Positions 7,656 to 16,571 are shown, numbered from the stretch's first letter. The stretch is DNA of 64,000 nucleotides from an uncultured Actinomycetes bacterium (GCA_946482365.1 CAMLQY010000002.1:62001-126000); one strand, 5' to 3'. Program-made: numbers and translations. The notes: generated by a model not told the origin, from the letters alone.

Positions 7656-9524
7656 ATGACGGGGAGTGAGGCTCCTGGCGGAGTCGGAGTCGACGGAGGG
7701 GAGCGCGAGCTGCGCCGGCTCGGAGAGGCGCTGAACGCACGAACTACCGACGTGGTCAGCCAGATGATGGAGCGCTCGGCGTCCTCCGGGCAGATGCTCG
7801 ACAGGCACGTCGAGGAGAGCTTCGAGGAGGTGGGGGCGGTCTCGACGGTGGCCGTGGCACGCTGGATGGCCGGCGAGGGGGAGGCGGTCGCGCGGGAGGT
7901 GGGCCAGGAGTCCTGGCGCATCTTCGCCCAGCTCGCCTCGCAGCGGGCCGCACCGCTGAACGAGGTGACCAAGCGCTGCCTGCGCTGGCGCGACTCCGCC
8001 GCGTCGGTGCTGCGGGCGAGCGCGAGCGACCTCGAGCTCGGCCCCGAGGTGCTGGACCGGGCCCTGCGGATGCTGCAGCGCAGCCTCGACGTGACCCTGG
8101 TGCGGATGTGCGAGTCCTTCGAGGGCGAGCGCCAGCGCTCGCACGAGGAACTGGCCAGCCGCGAGAAGGAACTGGTCTTCCTGGCCACGCACGACGCGCT
8201 GACGGGGCTGCCCAACCGGACCCTGATCCTCGACCGCATCGAGCAGACGCTGACGCGGGCCCGGCTCAACCAGGAACCGGTGGCGGCCCTCTTCATCGAC
8301 CTCGACAACTTCAAGGCGATCAACGACTCGCTCGGGCACGGCGTCGGCGACGAGCTGCTCTGCGCAGTCGCGACCCGGCTCGAGGGGGTGATCCGCGAGA
8401 CCGACGCGCTCGGCCGCCTCGGCGGCGACGAGTTCGTGGTCGTCGCCGACGGGCTCTCCCTGGCCGCCGGGCCGGAGCTGATCGCCGAGCGCCTGCTCGA
8501 AGCGTTCAAGGAGCCGTTCACGCTCAGGGGAGCCGACGATGCGCGCGTCTTCGTCAAGGCGAGCATCGGCATCGCCACCGGCGGGCGGGCGTCCGCCGAA
8601 GAGCTGCTGCGCGACGCCGACATCGCCATGTACCGGGCCAAGTGGAGCGAGCAGAACCGCTACCTGGTGTTCGAGTCCGAGATGCAGGACGAAGTCCAGT
8701 CCCGCATGGAGATCGAAATGGACCTCCAGAGCGCGCTCGAGAGCGAGGAGTTCTTCCTCGTCTACCAGCCGACGTTCGACCTCGAGAGCATGACGCCGAC
8801 GGGGGTCGAGGCCCTGATCCGCTGGCGCCGGCCGGGGCGCGGCGTCGTCGACCCCGAGGAGTTCATCCCGCTGCTGGAGGAAAGCGGGATGATCGTCGAC
8901 GTCGGCGCCTGGGTGCTGAAGGAGGCCTGCGCCCAGGCGGCCAGGTGGCACCGGAACGGCCACCGGCTCGGGATGTCGGTCAACGTCTCCGCCCTGCAGC
9001 TCGACACCGACGACCTGCTGGCGCACGTCGAGGAGGCCCTCGGCGCGAGCGGGCTGGAGGCGAGCGCGCTGACGATCGAGATCACCGAGACGACGCTGAT
9101 GCGCAACGTCGAGGAGACCGCGCGCAGGCTCGCCTCGCTCAAGGACCTCGGCATCCGGATCGCCGTCGACGACTTCGGCACCGGCTACTCCTCCTTCGCC
9201 CACCTCCAGCAGTTCCCCGTCGACATGCTGAAGATCGACCGCTCCTTCATCTCCAAGCTCTCCGAGGGATGCGAGGGGGAAATCCTCCTCCACACCCTCG
9301 TCCAGCTCGGCAAAGCGCTGGCGATCGAAACGACCGCCGAGGGCATCGAGCGGCCGCAGGACCTCTCCCTGATCAAGTCCGAAGCGTGCGACAGCGGCCA
9401 GGGCTTCCTCTTCACCCGCCCGCTCACCGCCCAGGACGCGGACGTCTTCTTCAGCCAGTGGCCGGAGGGCCGTCGCTTCCAGGTCCGCGAAGGCCCGGGA
9501 ACGCGCGCCGCGGCCAAAGCTTGA
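7656..9524 (+). CDS. bifunctional diguanylate cyclase/phosphodiesterase (GGDEF-EAL)
   Basis: The 622-residue soluble protein has an N-terminal ~170-residue helical region of unknown type, then GGDEF (residues ~175-345) with intact RLGGDEF and a product-binding I-site RETD five residues before it. An EAL domain follows (~355-610) with VEALIRW, VNVSALQLD, ITETTLM, DDFGTGYSSF and AEGIE all conserved. Both domains therefore look catalytically competent for making and degrading cyclic di-GMP. No transmembrane helix is seen. ATG at 7656 is chosen over TTG at 7617; neither has a clear ribosome-binding site. Confidence 0.93.
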   Translation: MTGSEAPGGVGVDGGERELRRLGEALNARTTDVVSQMMERSASSGQMLDRHVEESFEEVGAVSTVAVARWMAGEGEAVAREVGQESWRIFAQLASQRAAPLNEVTKRCLRWRDSAASVLRASASDLELGPEVLDRALRMLQRSLDVTLVRMCESFEGERQRSHEELASREKELVFLATHDALTGLPNRTLILDRIEQTLTRARLNQEPVAALFIDLDNFKAINDSLGHGVGDELLCAVATRLEGVIRETDALGRLGGDEFVVVADGLSLAAGPELIAERLLEAFKEPFTLRGADDARVFVKASIGIATGGRASAEELLRDADIAMYRAKWSEQNRYLVFESEMQDEVQSRMEIEMDLQSALESEEFFLVYQPTFDLESMTPTGVEALIRWRRPGRGVVDPEEFIPLLEESGMIVDVGAWVLKEACAQAARWHRNGHRLGMSVNVSALQLDTDDLLAHVEEALGASGLEASALTIEITETTLMRNVEETARRLASLKDLGIRIAVDDFGTGYSSFAHLQQFPVDMLKIDRSFISKLSEGCEGEILLHTLVQLGKALAIETTAEGIERPQDLSLIKSEACDSGQGFLFTRPLTAQDADVFFSQWPEGRRFQVREGPGTRAAAKA

Positions 9525-9537
9525 CCGGAGCGGGCCC

Positions 9538-10155
9538 TCAGCCCTCGGCGGCGAGCGCGGCCAGCCCCTGCATCAGCCCGGCCGCGTCGGGGCCCGAGAG
9601 GCCCTGCTCGCGAACCAGCGAGCGCCAGGTGGCGAACGAGACCGCGTGGCCGACCGCCGCCTCGACCCTGCGCCTTCGCGCGCCGCGCTCCGGCCGGCCG
9701 CGGACGATCGTCTCGACCGCCGCGGCGAGCCAGGCACGCCGGAGCTCCACGGCGCCCTGCATCGCGGGCACCAGGGTGGCGTCGCGCGTGGTCCTCTCGA
9801 GCATCTCCTCGCCGGCCTCATACCAGGCGTAGAGAGCGCTCAGCGCGAGTCGCAGGCGATCTTCGGGGTCGGCGACCGCGGCCCACCCGGCCAGGTCGGG
9901 CAGCGGATGCTGGCCGAGCCAGTGCGCGGAGCAGGCCCCGAAGAGGGCCTCTTCGTCCGGGAAGTGCCGGTAGACGGTGGCGCGCTGCACGCCGGCCCGC
10001 TGGGCGACGGCGCTGATCGTCGTCTTCGCCGGCCCGAGCGTGCCGTGCAGGTCGACCGCGGCCTCTGTGATGCGAAGCCGCGTCTCGTCCTCGAGCTCGG
10101 CGCGGCGGCGCTTGCGGTAGCGGCGCTTGACGGCTGTCCCTTTTTCGGAAGACAT
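9538..10155 (-). CDS. TetR-family transcriptional regulator
   Basis: The 205-residue protein has an arginine/lysine-rich N-terminus and then a TetR helix-turn-helix TTISAVAQRAGVQRATVYRHFPDEEALF (residues ~40-70). The helical C-terminal ligand domain is diverse. It is divergent from the cupin gene, with palindromes in the gap, so it probably controls that gene and itself. The ligand is unknown. Confidence 0.9.
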   Translation of the reverse strand: MSSEKGTAVKRRYRKRRRAELEDETRLRITEAAVDLHGTLGPAKTTISAVAQRAGVQRATVYRHFPDEEALFGACSAHWLGQHPLPDLAGWAAVADPEDRLRLALSALYAWYEAGEEMLERTTRDATLVPAMQGAVELRRAWLAAAVETIVRGRPERGARRRRVEAAVGHAVSFATWRSLVREQGLSGPDAAGLMQGLAALAAEG

Positions 10156-10224
10156 CGTTGTTCGATGAAGTTTGACAGAGCCGGCGGCGGCATGCTAGTT
10201 TCGTGAAACATTGTTGTTCAACAA
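10153..10224. promoter_or_regulatory. divergent TetR/cupin control region with two palindromes
   Basis: Two symmetric sites lie in this gap. CATCG-TTGTT-CGATG at 10153-10167 overlaps the tetR start codon. TTGTTG-TT-CAACAA at 10211-10224 lies just upstream of the cupin start. Both share the TTGTT core and are AT-rich in a GC-rich background, as expected for operators of the adjacent TetR protein. Binding is inferred from symmetry and position only. Confidence 0.55.
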
Positions 10225-10239
10225 AATGGAGGTCCCACG

Positions 10240-10776
10240 ATGTCCGCAGCACAACCCACCGAGACGCTCCGCCGCTTCGACGCCTCCCAGGGGCCGCGCA
10301 AGGTCGGCCCCGAGGACGGTCCGGTCGCCCAGCTCGGCGGCTGCGACGCGCGCTTCCTCGTCTTCGGAGAGGAATCGGGAGGCGGCTTCTCCCTGGTCGA
10401 ACACCCGGTGCCACCCCGCTCCCTCTGCGCCCCCCGCCACCGCCACCTGGGCGTCGACGAGTACAGCTTCGTGCTCGAGGGGCGCATGGGCGCCCTGCTG
10501 GGCGAGGACGTGGTCTACGCCGAGGCGGGCGACCTCGCCTTCAAGCCCCGCGACCAGTGGCACACCTTCTGGAACGCCGGTGACGAGCCCCTTCGCATCC
10601 TCGAGATCATCTCCCCGGCAGGCTTCGAGCACTTCTTCCGCGAGTTCGACAGGACGCAGAAGGACGGGACCTTCGACCCGGTCTCCCTCGGCGAGCGCTT
10701 CGCGATCGAGTTCGACATGGAGAGCCTGCCGGCGATCTGCGCCGAGCATGGCCTGACGCACCCGCTGCTGGCGTAA
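10240..10776 (+). CDS. cupin domain protein
   Basis: This is a 178-residue single-cupin protein. Motif 1 is RHRHLGVDEYSFVLEGRMGALLG (metal ligands H, H and E) and motif 2 is PRDQWHTFWNAGDEPLRILEI (third histidine). The C-terminal helix FEHFFREFD is common in small quercetinase-like or sensory cupins. It is divergent from, and probably repressed by, the TetR regulator. An AGGTC-type site sits 8 bp before ATG 10240. The substrate is unknown. Confidence 0.85.
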   Translation: MSAAQPTETLRRFDASQGPRKVGPEDGPVAQLGGCDARFLVFGEESGGGFSLVEHPVPPRSLCAPRHRHLGVDEYSFVLEGRMGALLGEDVVYAEAGDLAFKPRDQWHTFWNAGDEPLRILEIISPAGFEHFFREFDRTQKDGTFDPVSLGERFAIEFDMESLPAICAEHGLTHPLLA

Positions 10777-10846
10777 CGCTCGATGGGCAGAACCCAGCAC
10801 CTTTGAGGGTCAGCCCAAAGTGCCTCAAACGCTGTACTTCAACAAA

Positions 10847-10919
10847 CGGGAGCGACGGGACTCGAACCCGCGACCTCCGGCGTGACAGGCCGGCACTCTA
10901 ACCTCTGAGCTACGCCCCC
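10847..10919 (-). tRNA. tRNA-Asp (GUC)
   Basis: The reverse strand folds as a 73-nt cloverleaf. The acceptor GGGGGCG pairs with CGCTCCC plus discriminator G, the anticodon stem is CCGGC/GCCGG with loop CTGTCAC giving anticodon GTC, and the T-arm contains GGTTCGAGTCC. CCA is not encoded. Confidence 0.97.
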
Positions 10920-10969
10920 GTGGGATGGGCAAAGACTGCGCCAGCGGACATTATCTCAGGCTCGCTGTC

Positions 10970-12064
10970 TCAGGGTCGCTGGACCTGCAGCCGGTAGGGG
11001 GTCGGGCGGGAGGTGCGGGAGCGGATCTCGAGGCGGAGGCGGGACTGGCCGCAGACCGTGAAGTCCATCTGCTTGCGAGGGGCCGGGCGGGGACGGAAGC
11101 TGCGGAGCAGCCTGCCGGCGCGGCTACGGAGGGCCAGCTCGTAGCCGCGCCGGTGCAGGCCTACCGGGCGCAGGGTCACCGTTCCGTCGAGCGGCGTAGG
11201 CAGGATCTCGACGGCTGCGCCCTCCCCCCTGGCTGGCGTGCGCCCCGACAGCACGAAGCTCGTCCGTGCCCGCCAGGGCGAAAGGGTGTCTTCCTGGATC
11301 GCGCGGAAGGACTCGGCGGTGGGGGTCAGCTCGGGCAGCCAGCGCCAGCGGACCGAGGCTTCGGGGAAGCGGTTGTGGGCGAAGGCCTCCGCGAAGGCCT
11401 CGCCGGGGTCTTCGAAGTAGTGGTCCCCCTCGTCGCCGGGGAAGAACCGGCCGTGCCGCCGCCCGCTGCAGACGTCCTCGAGGCTGGCCCAGCGCACGGT
11501 CCCCCAGTCGACCGCGCTCGGAAACGGGGCCGGCAGGTCGCGGTGCTGGGCGACGTGGTGCCCGTACTCGTGGGCGAGGACGAAGTCGCGGTCGGCGCCG
11601 TCCTCATCGACTTCCTCGTTGCCGCTGAGCACGATCCTGTTCTCGCCGGGGAAGTAGCAGGCCTCGGCGCCGAAGCCGCACTCGAAGGCGAGCTGGTAGG
11701 GGGTGTCGAGCTGGACCGTGACCAGGCTGACCTCGAAGCCGTGGACGAACGTGCCGATTAGGTCGGCGATCCGCTGCGGGTCGGCGGCCGTGCAGTTGGC
11801 GGCGCAGGCGGCGGTGACGGCAACCTCGATCGTCGCTTCGGTTCCGTCTCCGATCGCATAGCGCTGCGACGACGCAGTGGCCGAGATCCGCGCCGCCGCA
11901 GCGCCTGGCGCGCCCCATACGACGTCTCGCATCGGTGCCGCCGGCCGCGGCACCTCGAGCGCGTCCGCCGAGCCGGGGCGGCCGGCAACCGCTCCACCGG
12001 GAGCGGCGAAGAGGAGGAAGACAATGGCTATGCCCGCAAGCGCCCCCGCCGGGCGCCCGCTCAC
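10970..12064 (-). CDS. secreted HExxH metallopeptidase-like protein
   Basis: The 364-residue protein has a signal peptide (residues ~1-27, ALAGIAIVFLLFAAPGGAVAG). A zinc-binding helix FVLAHEYGHHVAQHRD follows near residue 200, and about 57 residues later EDPGEAFAEAFAH could supply a glutamate third ligand in gluzincin style. The C-terminal ~110 residues look like a beta-rich domain. No close family is recognised. The start is GTG at 12064. It probably acts outside the cell on proteins or peptides; that is an inference from the motif and export signal. Confidence 0.7.
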   Translation of the reverse strand: MSGRPAGALAGIAIVFLLFAAPGGAVAGRPGSADALEVPRPAAPMRDVVWGAPGAAAARISATASSQRYAIGDGTEATIEVAVTAACAANCTAADPQRIADLIGTFVHGFEVSLVTVQLDTPYQLAFECGFGAEACYFPGENRIVLSGNEEVDEDGADRDFVLAHEYGHHVAQHRDLPAPFPSAVDWGTVRWASLEDVCSGRRHGRFFPGDEGDHYFEDPGEAFAEAFAHNRFPEASVRWRWLPELTPTAESFRAIQEDTLSPWRARTSFVLSGRTPARGEGAAVEILPTPLDGTVTLRPVGLHRRGYELALRSRAGRLLRSFRPRPAPRKQMDFTVCGQSRLRLEIRSRTSRPTPYRLQVQRP

Positions 12065-12333
12065 GGGGCGGGACCCGGATCTGTCTCGTAGGCCGACCGC
12101 CCGGTTCTTCCCGGCACTGGACAGGCAGCGGTGAGCATGTACGCGATCAGCACCATTGCGAAAGAAACGTCACCGGGAGCAACGGGCGGAACCCTGAGCC
12201 GCGTTGCATCTGGGCTTCACGTCAACTGCGAACACGGTAACGGGAGGGGCGCCGCGGGTGGGGAAATCCAGCCGACACGGGGGTACCCGATCTGGCTCGC
12301 CGGTATCTGGCACCGGCATCCGCAAGCCACCGC

Positions 12334-12423
12334 AGGAGGTGCAACGCGTAGCGGCTCTGTGAGAGCCGTAAAACGTTGCACTAGGAGGGCCTCGTGGCGG
12401 CGCCCGCAATACTTCCCGCATGA
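12334..12423 (+). promoter_or_regulatory. leader with hairpin, two AGGAGG sites and a 9-codon uORF
   Basis: The 355-bp gap before the metallo-hydrolase gene is noncoding except for this leader. A stem GTGCAACG/CGTTGCAC (12339-12346 and 12374-12381) encloses a second hairpin CGGCTCT-GTG-AGAGCCG. One AGGAGG precedes the stem (12334-12339) and another follows it (12383-12388). The second is 5 nt before GTG 12394, which opens a frame of nine codons whose TGA overlaps the hydrolase ATG at 12420. The hydrolase has no Shine-Dalgarno of its own, so translational coupling through the leader is likely. Confidence 0.45.
12394..12423 (+). CDS. possible leader peptide (9 residues)
   Basis: GTG at 12394 is preceded by a strong AGGAGG at ideal spacing and encodes MAAPAILPA, with its TGA overlapping the ATG of the metallo-hydrolase gene (ATGA). 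The frame differs from that of the hydrolase, so it is not an alternative start. It may serve only to deliver ribosomes to the downstream start. Confidence 0.35.
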   Translation: MAAPAILPA

Positions 12424-13166
12424 TCGTCGAGAGAACCGAGAACCCGCAGTGGCTGTCCAACGCCTACCTCGTCGCCGACGAAGCCGGCGGCACCGGCGTG
12501 CTGATCGACGGCAACGACGACCTCGGGCCGCTGCTCGAGCGGGCCGAGCGCGAGGGGATCGAGATCACCCACATCCTCGTCACCCATCCCCACCTCGACC
12601 ACGTCGCGGGGCTGGCCGAGGCGCGCGAGCGGCTCGGCGGGGTGCCGACGGTCGCTCACTCAGAGGCGGCGGCGGAGATGGACCTCGACGTCTCCCAGAC
12701 GATCGCCGGCGGAGAGAGGCTCGCCACCGGCAACCTCGAGATCGAAGCCGTCCTCACCCCCGGCCACGCGGCCGGCCACGTCGCCTTCCTCGTCAACGGC
12801 AGCGACGTCTTCACCGCCGACGTCCTCTTCAAGGGCACCGTCGGCGGCACGATGGCGCCGGGCGCCAGCGGCTTCGAGGACCTGCGCGACTCCGTGATGC
12901 GGCTGATGGAGCTACCGCCGGAGACCGTCGTCCACCCCGGCCACCGCGAGCCGACGACGATCGGCGCCGAGCGCGACGGCAACCCCTTCGTGCAGATCTG
13001 GCGCGGCGAGGCGGAGACCGGCGAGGAGCAGGTGACGGTCTGGGGACGCCCGGCGACGCTGAAGCTGTGGGCGCCCGACTACGACGGCGGCAACAAGGCC
13101 TGGATCGTCTTCGGCGACGACGGAACCGAGGCGATCGTCGGCGGCTCCCAGGTCGAGCGCGCCTGA
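12420..13166 (+). CDS. MBL-fold metallo-hydrolase
   Basis: The 248-residue protein has the metallo-beta-lactamase-fold zinc motif THPHLDHVAG near residue 60. A further metal histidine lies in TPGHAAGHVAF (~residue 115), with an aspartate in DVFTADVLFKG and a final histidine in VVHPGHREPTTIG. The layout matches glyoxalase II-like hydrolases. The C-terminal ~60 residues form an extra beta-rich region. Its start is probably coupled to a short upstream leader frame. The substrate is unknown. Confidence 0.9.
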   Translation: MIVERTENPQWLSNAYLVADEAGGTGVLIDGNDDLGPLLERAEREGIEITHILVTHPHLDHVAGLAEARERLGGVPTVAHSEAAAEMDLDVSQTIAGGERLATGNLEIEAVLTPGHAAGHVAFLVNGSDVFTADVLFKGTVGGTMAPGASGFEDLRDSVMRLMELPPETVVHPGHREPTTIGAERDGNPFVQIWRGEAETGEEQVTVWGRPATLKLWAPDYDGGNKAWIVFGDDGTEAIVGGSQVERA

Positions 13167-13229
13167 GACGACGCAATTCTCCGCCCGGGACCCCGCACCT
13201 TTAGCCATTCCAGGCACTCCTGGACACAT

Positions 13230-14870
13230 GTGCGATTGGAGTACGGGCCGTTTACCACCACACTGCCCATCCTCGCTTTTGATGGCGAGGCCCCCGAACA
13301 TCGATGGCACTTGACCCAAGCAATCACAGCCGGCGGCATCCAGGAATTCTTCTTCGACTGGTATCCAGTCTTCGGGGTCTTCTTCATGGCCTGCCTGCTG
13401 CTCGTCTTTCTGAGACTGATGCGCAGCACGGTCGGCTCGACCAAGCCGGAGACGGTGAAGGCGAGCAAGACCGAACCGGTCCTCTGGGACGAGGTTCAGG
13501 GGGTCGACGCCGCCAAGGACGAGCTGATGGACGTCGCCGAGTGGCTGCGCGACCCGGAGCGCTTCGCCGCGCTGGGGGCCCAGCCGCCGCGCGGGGTGCT
13601 GCTCTTCGGTCCTCCGGGGACCGGCAAGACGATGCTGGCGCGGGCGGTGGCCGCGCAGGCCGGCGTGGACTTCTTCGCCGCCTCGGGATCGAGCTTCGTC
13701 GAGATGTTTGTGGGGAGGGGTGCCGCCAGGATCCGGCGGCTGTTCAAAGAAGCGCGCAAGTCGGGCCGTGCGGTGATCTTCATCGACGAGCTCGACGCCG
13801 TGGGAGGAGCGCGCAGTGGAGGGGGCGGCGATGGCGGTTCGAGCGAGAGGGAGCAAGCTCTGAACCAGCTGCTGGTCGAGCTCGACGGGTTCGAGCGCGA
13901 TCCAGGCACGGTTATCGTCATCGCCGCCTCCAACCACGTCGACAAGCTCGACCGGGCGCTGCTGCGGCCGGGTCGCTTCGACCGCCAGGTCCTGGTCTCG
14001 CCGCCTGACCGCGACGGGCGGGAGGCGATCCTGCGCGCGCACGCGAAGGGCAAGCCGCTGGGGCCCGACCTCGACCTGCGCGACGTCGCCCGCAAGACGA
14101 CCGGGATGACCGGCGCCCAGCTGGCCAACGCGCTCAACGAGGGAGCGATCATCGCCGGCCGCGCAGGGCGCACGGCGATGGCACGCGAGGACCTCGACGA
14201 GGCGCTGCTGCGCCAGTCGGTCGGCTCGCAGCAGGCCCGTCGCCTCAACGCCGAGGAGCGCCGCATCGTCGCCTACCACGAGGCCGGTCACGCGCTCTGC
14301 AGGCACCTGGTCGGCGGCGACCCGCCGGAGATCCTCAGCATCATTCCCCGCGGCCCGGCGCTCGGCTTCGTCGCCTCCTCGCCGGAGGAGGACAGCTACC
14401 TCGAGTCGAGGGAGGAGCTGCAGAACGAGATCGTCACCCTGCTCGGCGGGCGCGCGGCCGAGGAGGAGGTCTTCGGAACCTCCTACTCCGGCGCCTCCGG
14501 CGACCTGGCGCGGGTCCACGCAGTCTGCAAGCAGATGGTCGGCGAGTTCGGGATGGGCGTGGCGCTGGGGGCCGAGGGCGCCCCGCCGATCGCGCTGCCG
14601 ACCGGCGACTACGCGATGTCGGACCGGACCCGCCGCGACGTCGACGTCGCGGCGATGACGCTGGCTCGCGACGCGCACCGGCGCGCCCGGGACCTGCTCG
14701 CCGCCAACCGCCGCTGCCTCGACGACCTGGCCGCGAACGCGCTCGAGCGCGAGACGCTGACCCGCGAGGACCTCGACGAGATCTTCGCCGCGCACGACGC
14801 CGAGATCGGCGCCGGCGCGATCGAGCGCGGCGCCGCCGCGCTTGCCGGGGAGTCCGCCGAACCGAAGTAG
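13230..14870 (+). CDS. FtsH-like AAA+ zinc metalloprotease, short N-terminus
   Basis: The 546-residue protein has one visible transmembrane helix (residues ~45-63, VFGVFFMACLLLVFLRL). The AAA+ module carries Walker A GPPGTGKT (~127-134), Walker B VIFIDELDAVG and second-region-of-homology RALLRPGRFDRQV. The M41 protease domain has HEAGH (~350) and a candidate third ligand aspartate in GASGDLARV. Classical FtsH has two helices flanking an external domain of roughly 70 residues; here only ~45 residues precede the single helix. It probably degrades membrane or regulatory proteins. The start is GTG at 13230. Confidence 0.88.
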   Translation: MRLEYGPFTTTLPILAFDGEAPEHRWHLTQAITAGGIQEFFFDWYPVFGVFFMACLLLVFLRLMRSTVGSTKPETVKASKTEPVLWDEVQGVDAAKDELMDVAEWLRDPERFAALGAQPPRGVLLFGPPGTGKTMLARAVAAQAGVDFFAASGSSFVEMFVGRGAARIRRLFKEARKSGRAVIFIDELDAVGGARSGGGGDGGSSEREQALNQLLVELDGFERDPGTVIVIAASNHVDKLDRALLRPGRFDRQVLVSPPDRDGREAILRAHAKGKPLGPDLDLRDVARKTTGMTGAQLANALNEGAIIAGRAGRTAMAREDLDEALLRQSVGSQQARRLNAEERRIVAYHEAGHALCRHLVGGDPPEILSIIPRGPALGFVASSPEEDSYLESREELQNEIVTLLGGRAAEEEVFGTSYSGASGDLARVHAVCKQMVGEFGMGVALGAEGAPPIALPTGDYAMSDRTRRDVDVAAMTLARDAHRRARDLLAANRRCLDDLAANALERETLTREDLDEIFAAHDAEIGAGAIERGAAALAGESAEPK

Positions 14871-14882
14871 AATCCGGTACCC

Positions 14883-15773
14883 GTGGCGTACCGCGACGAA
14901 GACTCCCGTTACTACTTTCCCCCCGGACGCTCGATGGCGCGGCGGGTCCACGGCGAGCGCGCCGTCGGCCTGCTCTACGGGCAGCGGGCGCTCCTGATCG
15001 GCGCCCTGGAGCCGCTCACCTACACCGGCACGATGCTGAGCACGACCTCGGCCGACCGCCCCTTCCAGCGACTGGCGCGTACGGCGAAGATCCAGGAGAC
15101 GATCCTGCTCGGCACCCGCGAGGAGGCCGACAAGGCCCTCGCCGTGGTGAACCGCCTGCACGAACGGGTCAAGGGGACCCTTCCCGAGGCGGCCGGAAGC
15201 CATCCCGCCGGCACCGCCTACTCCGCCTTCGACCCCGAGCTGATGCTCTGGACCCTGGCCGTGATCGCCGACTCCGGCCGGGCGATGTACGAGGCGATGG
15301 TGCGCCCCCTCACCGACGCCGAGCGCGAGGACCTCTGGCAGGACTACGTGCGCTTCGGCGAGCTCTTCGGCCTGCCGCGCGAGGACGTCCCGGGCAGCTA
15401 TCGCGAGTTCAGCGCCTGGTGGGAGGGACGGATGTCCTCACCCGACCTGCAGGCGACCGAGCACGGCCTCGAGATGGCGCCGCTCGTCGCCTTCGAGCAA
15501 CCGGTGCCGACCCCCGCCCGCGGCAACCTCTTCGCCCAGAACCACATCATCAAGGGCACCCTGCCGCCACGGGTGCGGGAAATCTTCGGCATCCGCTGGG
15601 GGCGCGGCCACGAGACCGCCTACCGGACGATGACCGCCGCTCACCGCCGGGCCCGGCGCTTCTTCCCCCGCCCGGTGCGCCGCGGGCGCAACGACGTCTT
15701 CTTCGACGTGGTCACCAAAGCCGAGCAGCAGCGCGGTGGGACCCGCACGCCGCAGCTCCGCGTCAGCGCTTAG
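14883..15773 (+). CDS. oxygenase MpaB family protein (DUF2236)
   Basis: The 296-residue all-helical protein shows family-typical wording: YYFPPGRSMARRVHGERAVGLLYGQRALL at the start, HPAGTAYSAFDPELMLWTLAVIADSG mid-protein, and a C-terminal arginine-rich tail. MpaB-type proteins are haem-containing oxygenases related to latex-clearing protein and mycophenolic-acid pathway enzymes. Several histidines and arginines that could contact haem are present, but I cannot assign the axial ligand. The GTG start follows the FtsH-like gene by 12 bp, so co-transcription is likely. Confidence 0.85.
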   Translation: MAYRDEDSRYYFPPGRSMARRVHGERAVGLLYGQRALLIGALEPLTYTGTMLSTTSADRPFQRLARTAKIQETILLGTREEADKALAVVNRLHERVKGTLPEAAGSHPAGTAYSAFDPELMLWTLAVIADSGRAMYEAMVRPLTDAEREDLWQDYVRFGELFGLPREDVPGSYREFSAWWEGRMSSPDLQATEHGLEMAPLVAFEQPVPTPARGNLFAQNHIIKGTLPPRVREIFGIRWGRGHETAYRTMTAAHRRARRFFPRPVRRGRNDVFFDVVTKAEQQRGGTRTPQLRVSA

Positions 15774-15779
15774 GAGAGT

Positions 15780-16571
15780 CTAGCTCTTCGCCTGGCAGGG
15801 CTCGAAGAACGTGCCCCTGAGTTCGGTGCCGTCCCTGAAGGCGAACTCGCCGCGAGCCTGCAGGCGACCGGTCGCGCAGCGCGCGTTGATGTAGCTGTAG
15901 CGCTTGCCCTTGTGGGTCCATTTCTTGCCGATCCTCAGGTGGCCGGAGAGGGGGATGCCGTTGCCGCCGGCGATCGGGGGGATCCGCGCCTCGGTCCGGT
16001 AGCCGTAGATGCCTTTGCTGATCCTCTGGATCACGATCGGGATGACGAACGCCACCGGGGCCGGGACGGTCGTGTAGAAGTGCGCGAAGACGGTGTTGTT
16101 GCCGCCCTTCTTCGGGCCGTTGAAGAGCGTGATCGGCGAGGAGACCGGGATCGCGGGCTGTTCGGGGAAGACGACGACGCCGCGGCCGGAGCCCTTGCCG
16201 ACGATCGCGCCCGGGCAGTTCTTGCGAGCCACGGCCACCGTGGCGGCCTGGAGCTTTCCGGCGGTACAGACCGGAAGGCCGGTCGTGACCACGGAGCCGT
16301 GCTTGTCGAATTCGAAGTTGATGTCTTTGATCACCGGTGGGTAGGCACCCGAGACGGTGCTGATCTTGCCGCCGCCGTAGAGTTCGATCGGCGCGTCGCG
16401 ATCCTTCGGCAGCCGCTTCGGCGTGAAGCCGCCCTCGCCGATGATGACGAGGTCGCCGAGCTGCAGGCGGACCTTCACGGCGTCGGCGGTGCCCGCCAGC
16501 ACGAGCAGGCTCAGCGCACCGACCAGCCCCGTTACCGCCAGGCGCCTTCTCTGCCCAGAACTGCCGAGCAT
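15780..16571 (-). CDS. secreted protein, paralogue of next gene
   Basis: The 263-residue protein has a signal peptide (LAVTGLVGALSLLVLAGTADA). The mature part is about 45% similar by eye to the neighbouring protein. Shared blocks are LGDLV, GGGKxSTVSG, FDKHG, TTGxPVC, TLFNGPKKGG, GYR and a C-terminal CxTGR plus a final cysteine. Five cysteines suggest disulphides outside the cell. No enzyme motif is seen and I do not recognise the family; similar proteins appear to be an expansion typical of Thermoleophilia (from memory). Confidence 0.7.
   Translation of the reverse strand: MLGSSGQRRRLAVTGLVGALSLLVLAGTADAVKVRLQLGDLVIIGEGGFTPKRLPKDRDAPIELYGGGKISTVSGAYPPVIKDINFEFDKHGSVVTTGLPVCTAGKLQAATVAVARKNCPGAIVGKGSGRGVVVFPEQPAIPVSSPITLFNGPKKGGNNTVFAHFYTTVPAPVAFVIPIVIQRISKGIYGYRTEARIPPIAGGNGIPLSGHLRIGKKWTHKGKRYSYINARCATGRLQARGEFAFRDGTELRGTFFEPCQAKS

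Noticed and set aside
7653..9293. 546-residue reverse frame opposite GGDEF-EAL
   Set aside because: It is a shadow of the recognised GGDEF-EAL gene; no motifs and skewed composition.
10777..10846. Terminator after the cupin gene
   Set aside because: TTTGAGG and CCTCAAA form only a 7-bp stem with a 13-nt loop and no T-run, too weak to call.
12131..13204. 357-residue forward frame overlapping the metallo-hydrolase
   Set aside because: It overlaps a gene with clear catalytic motifs in another frame and is arginine-rich without recognisable domains.
12912..15203. 763-residue open frame on the reverse strand
   Set aside because: It is antisense to the FtsH-like and MpaB-like genes; long shadow frames are expected in GC-rich codon usage, and its composition is low-complexity.
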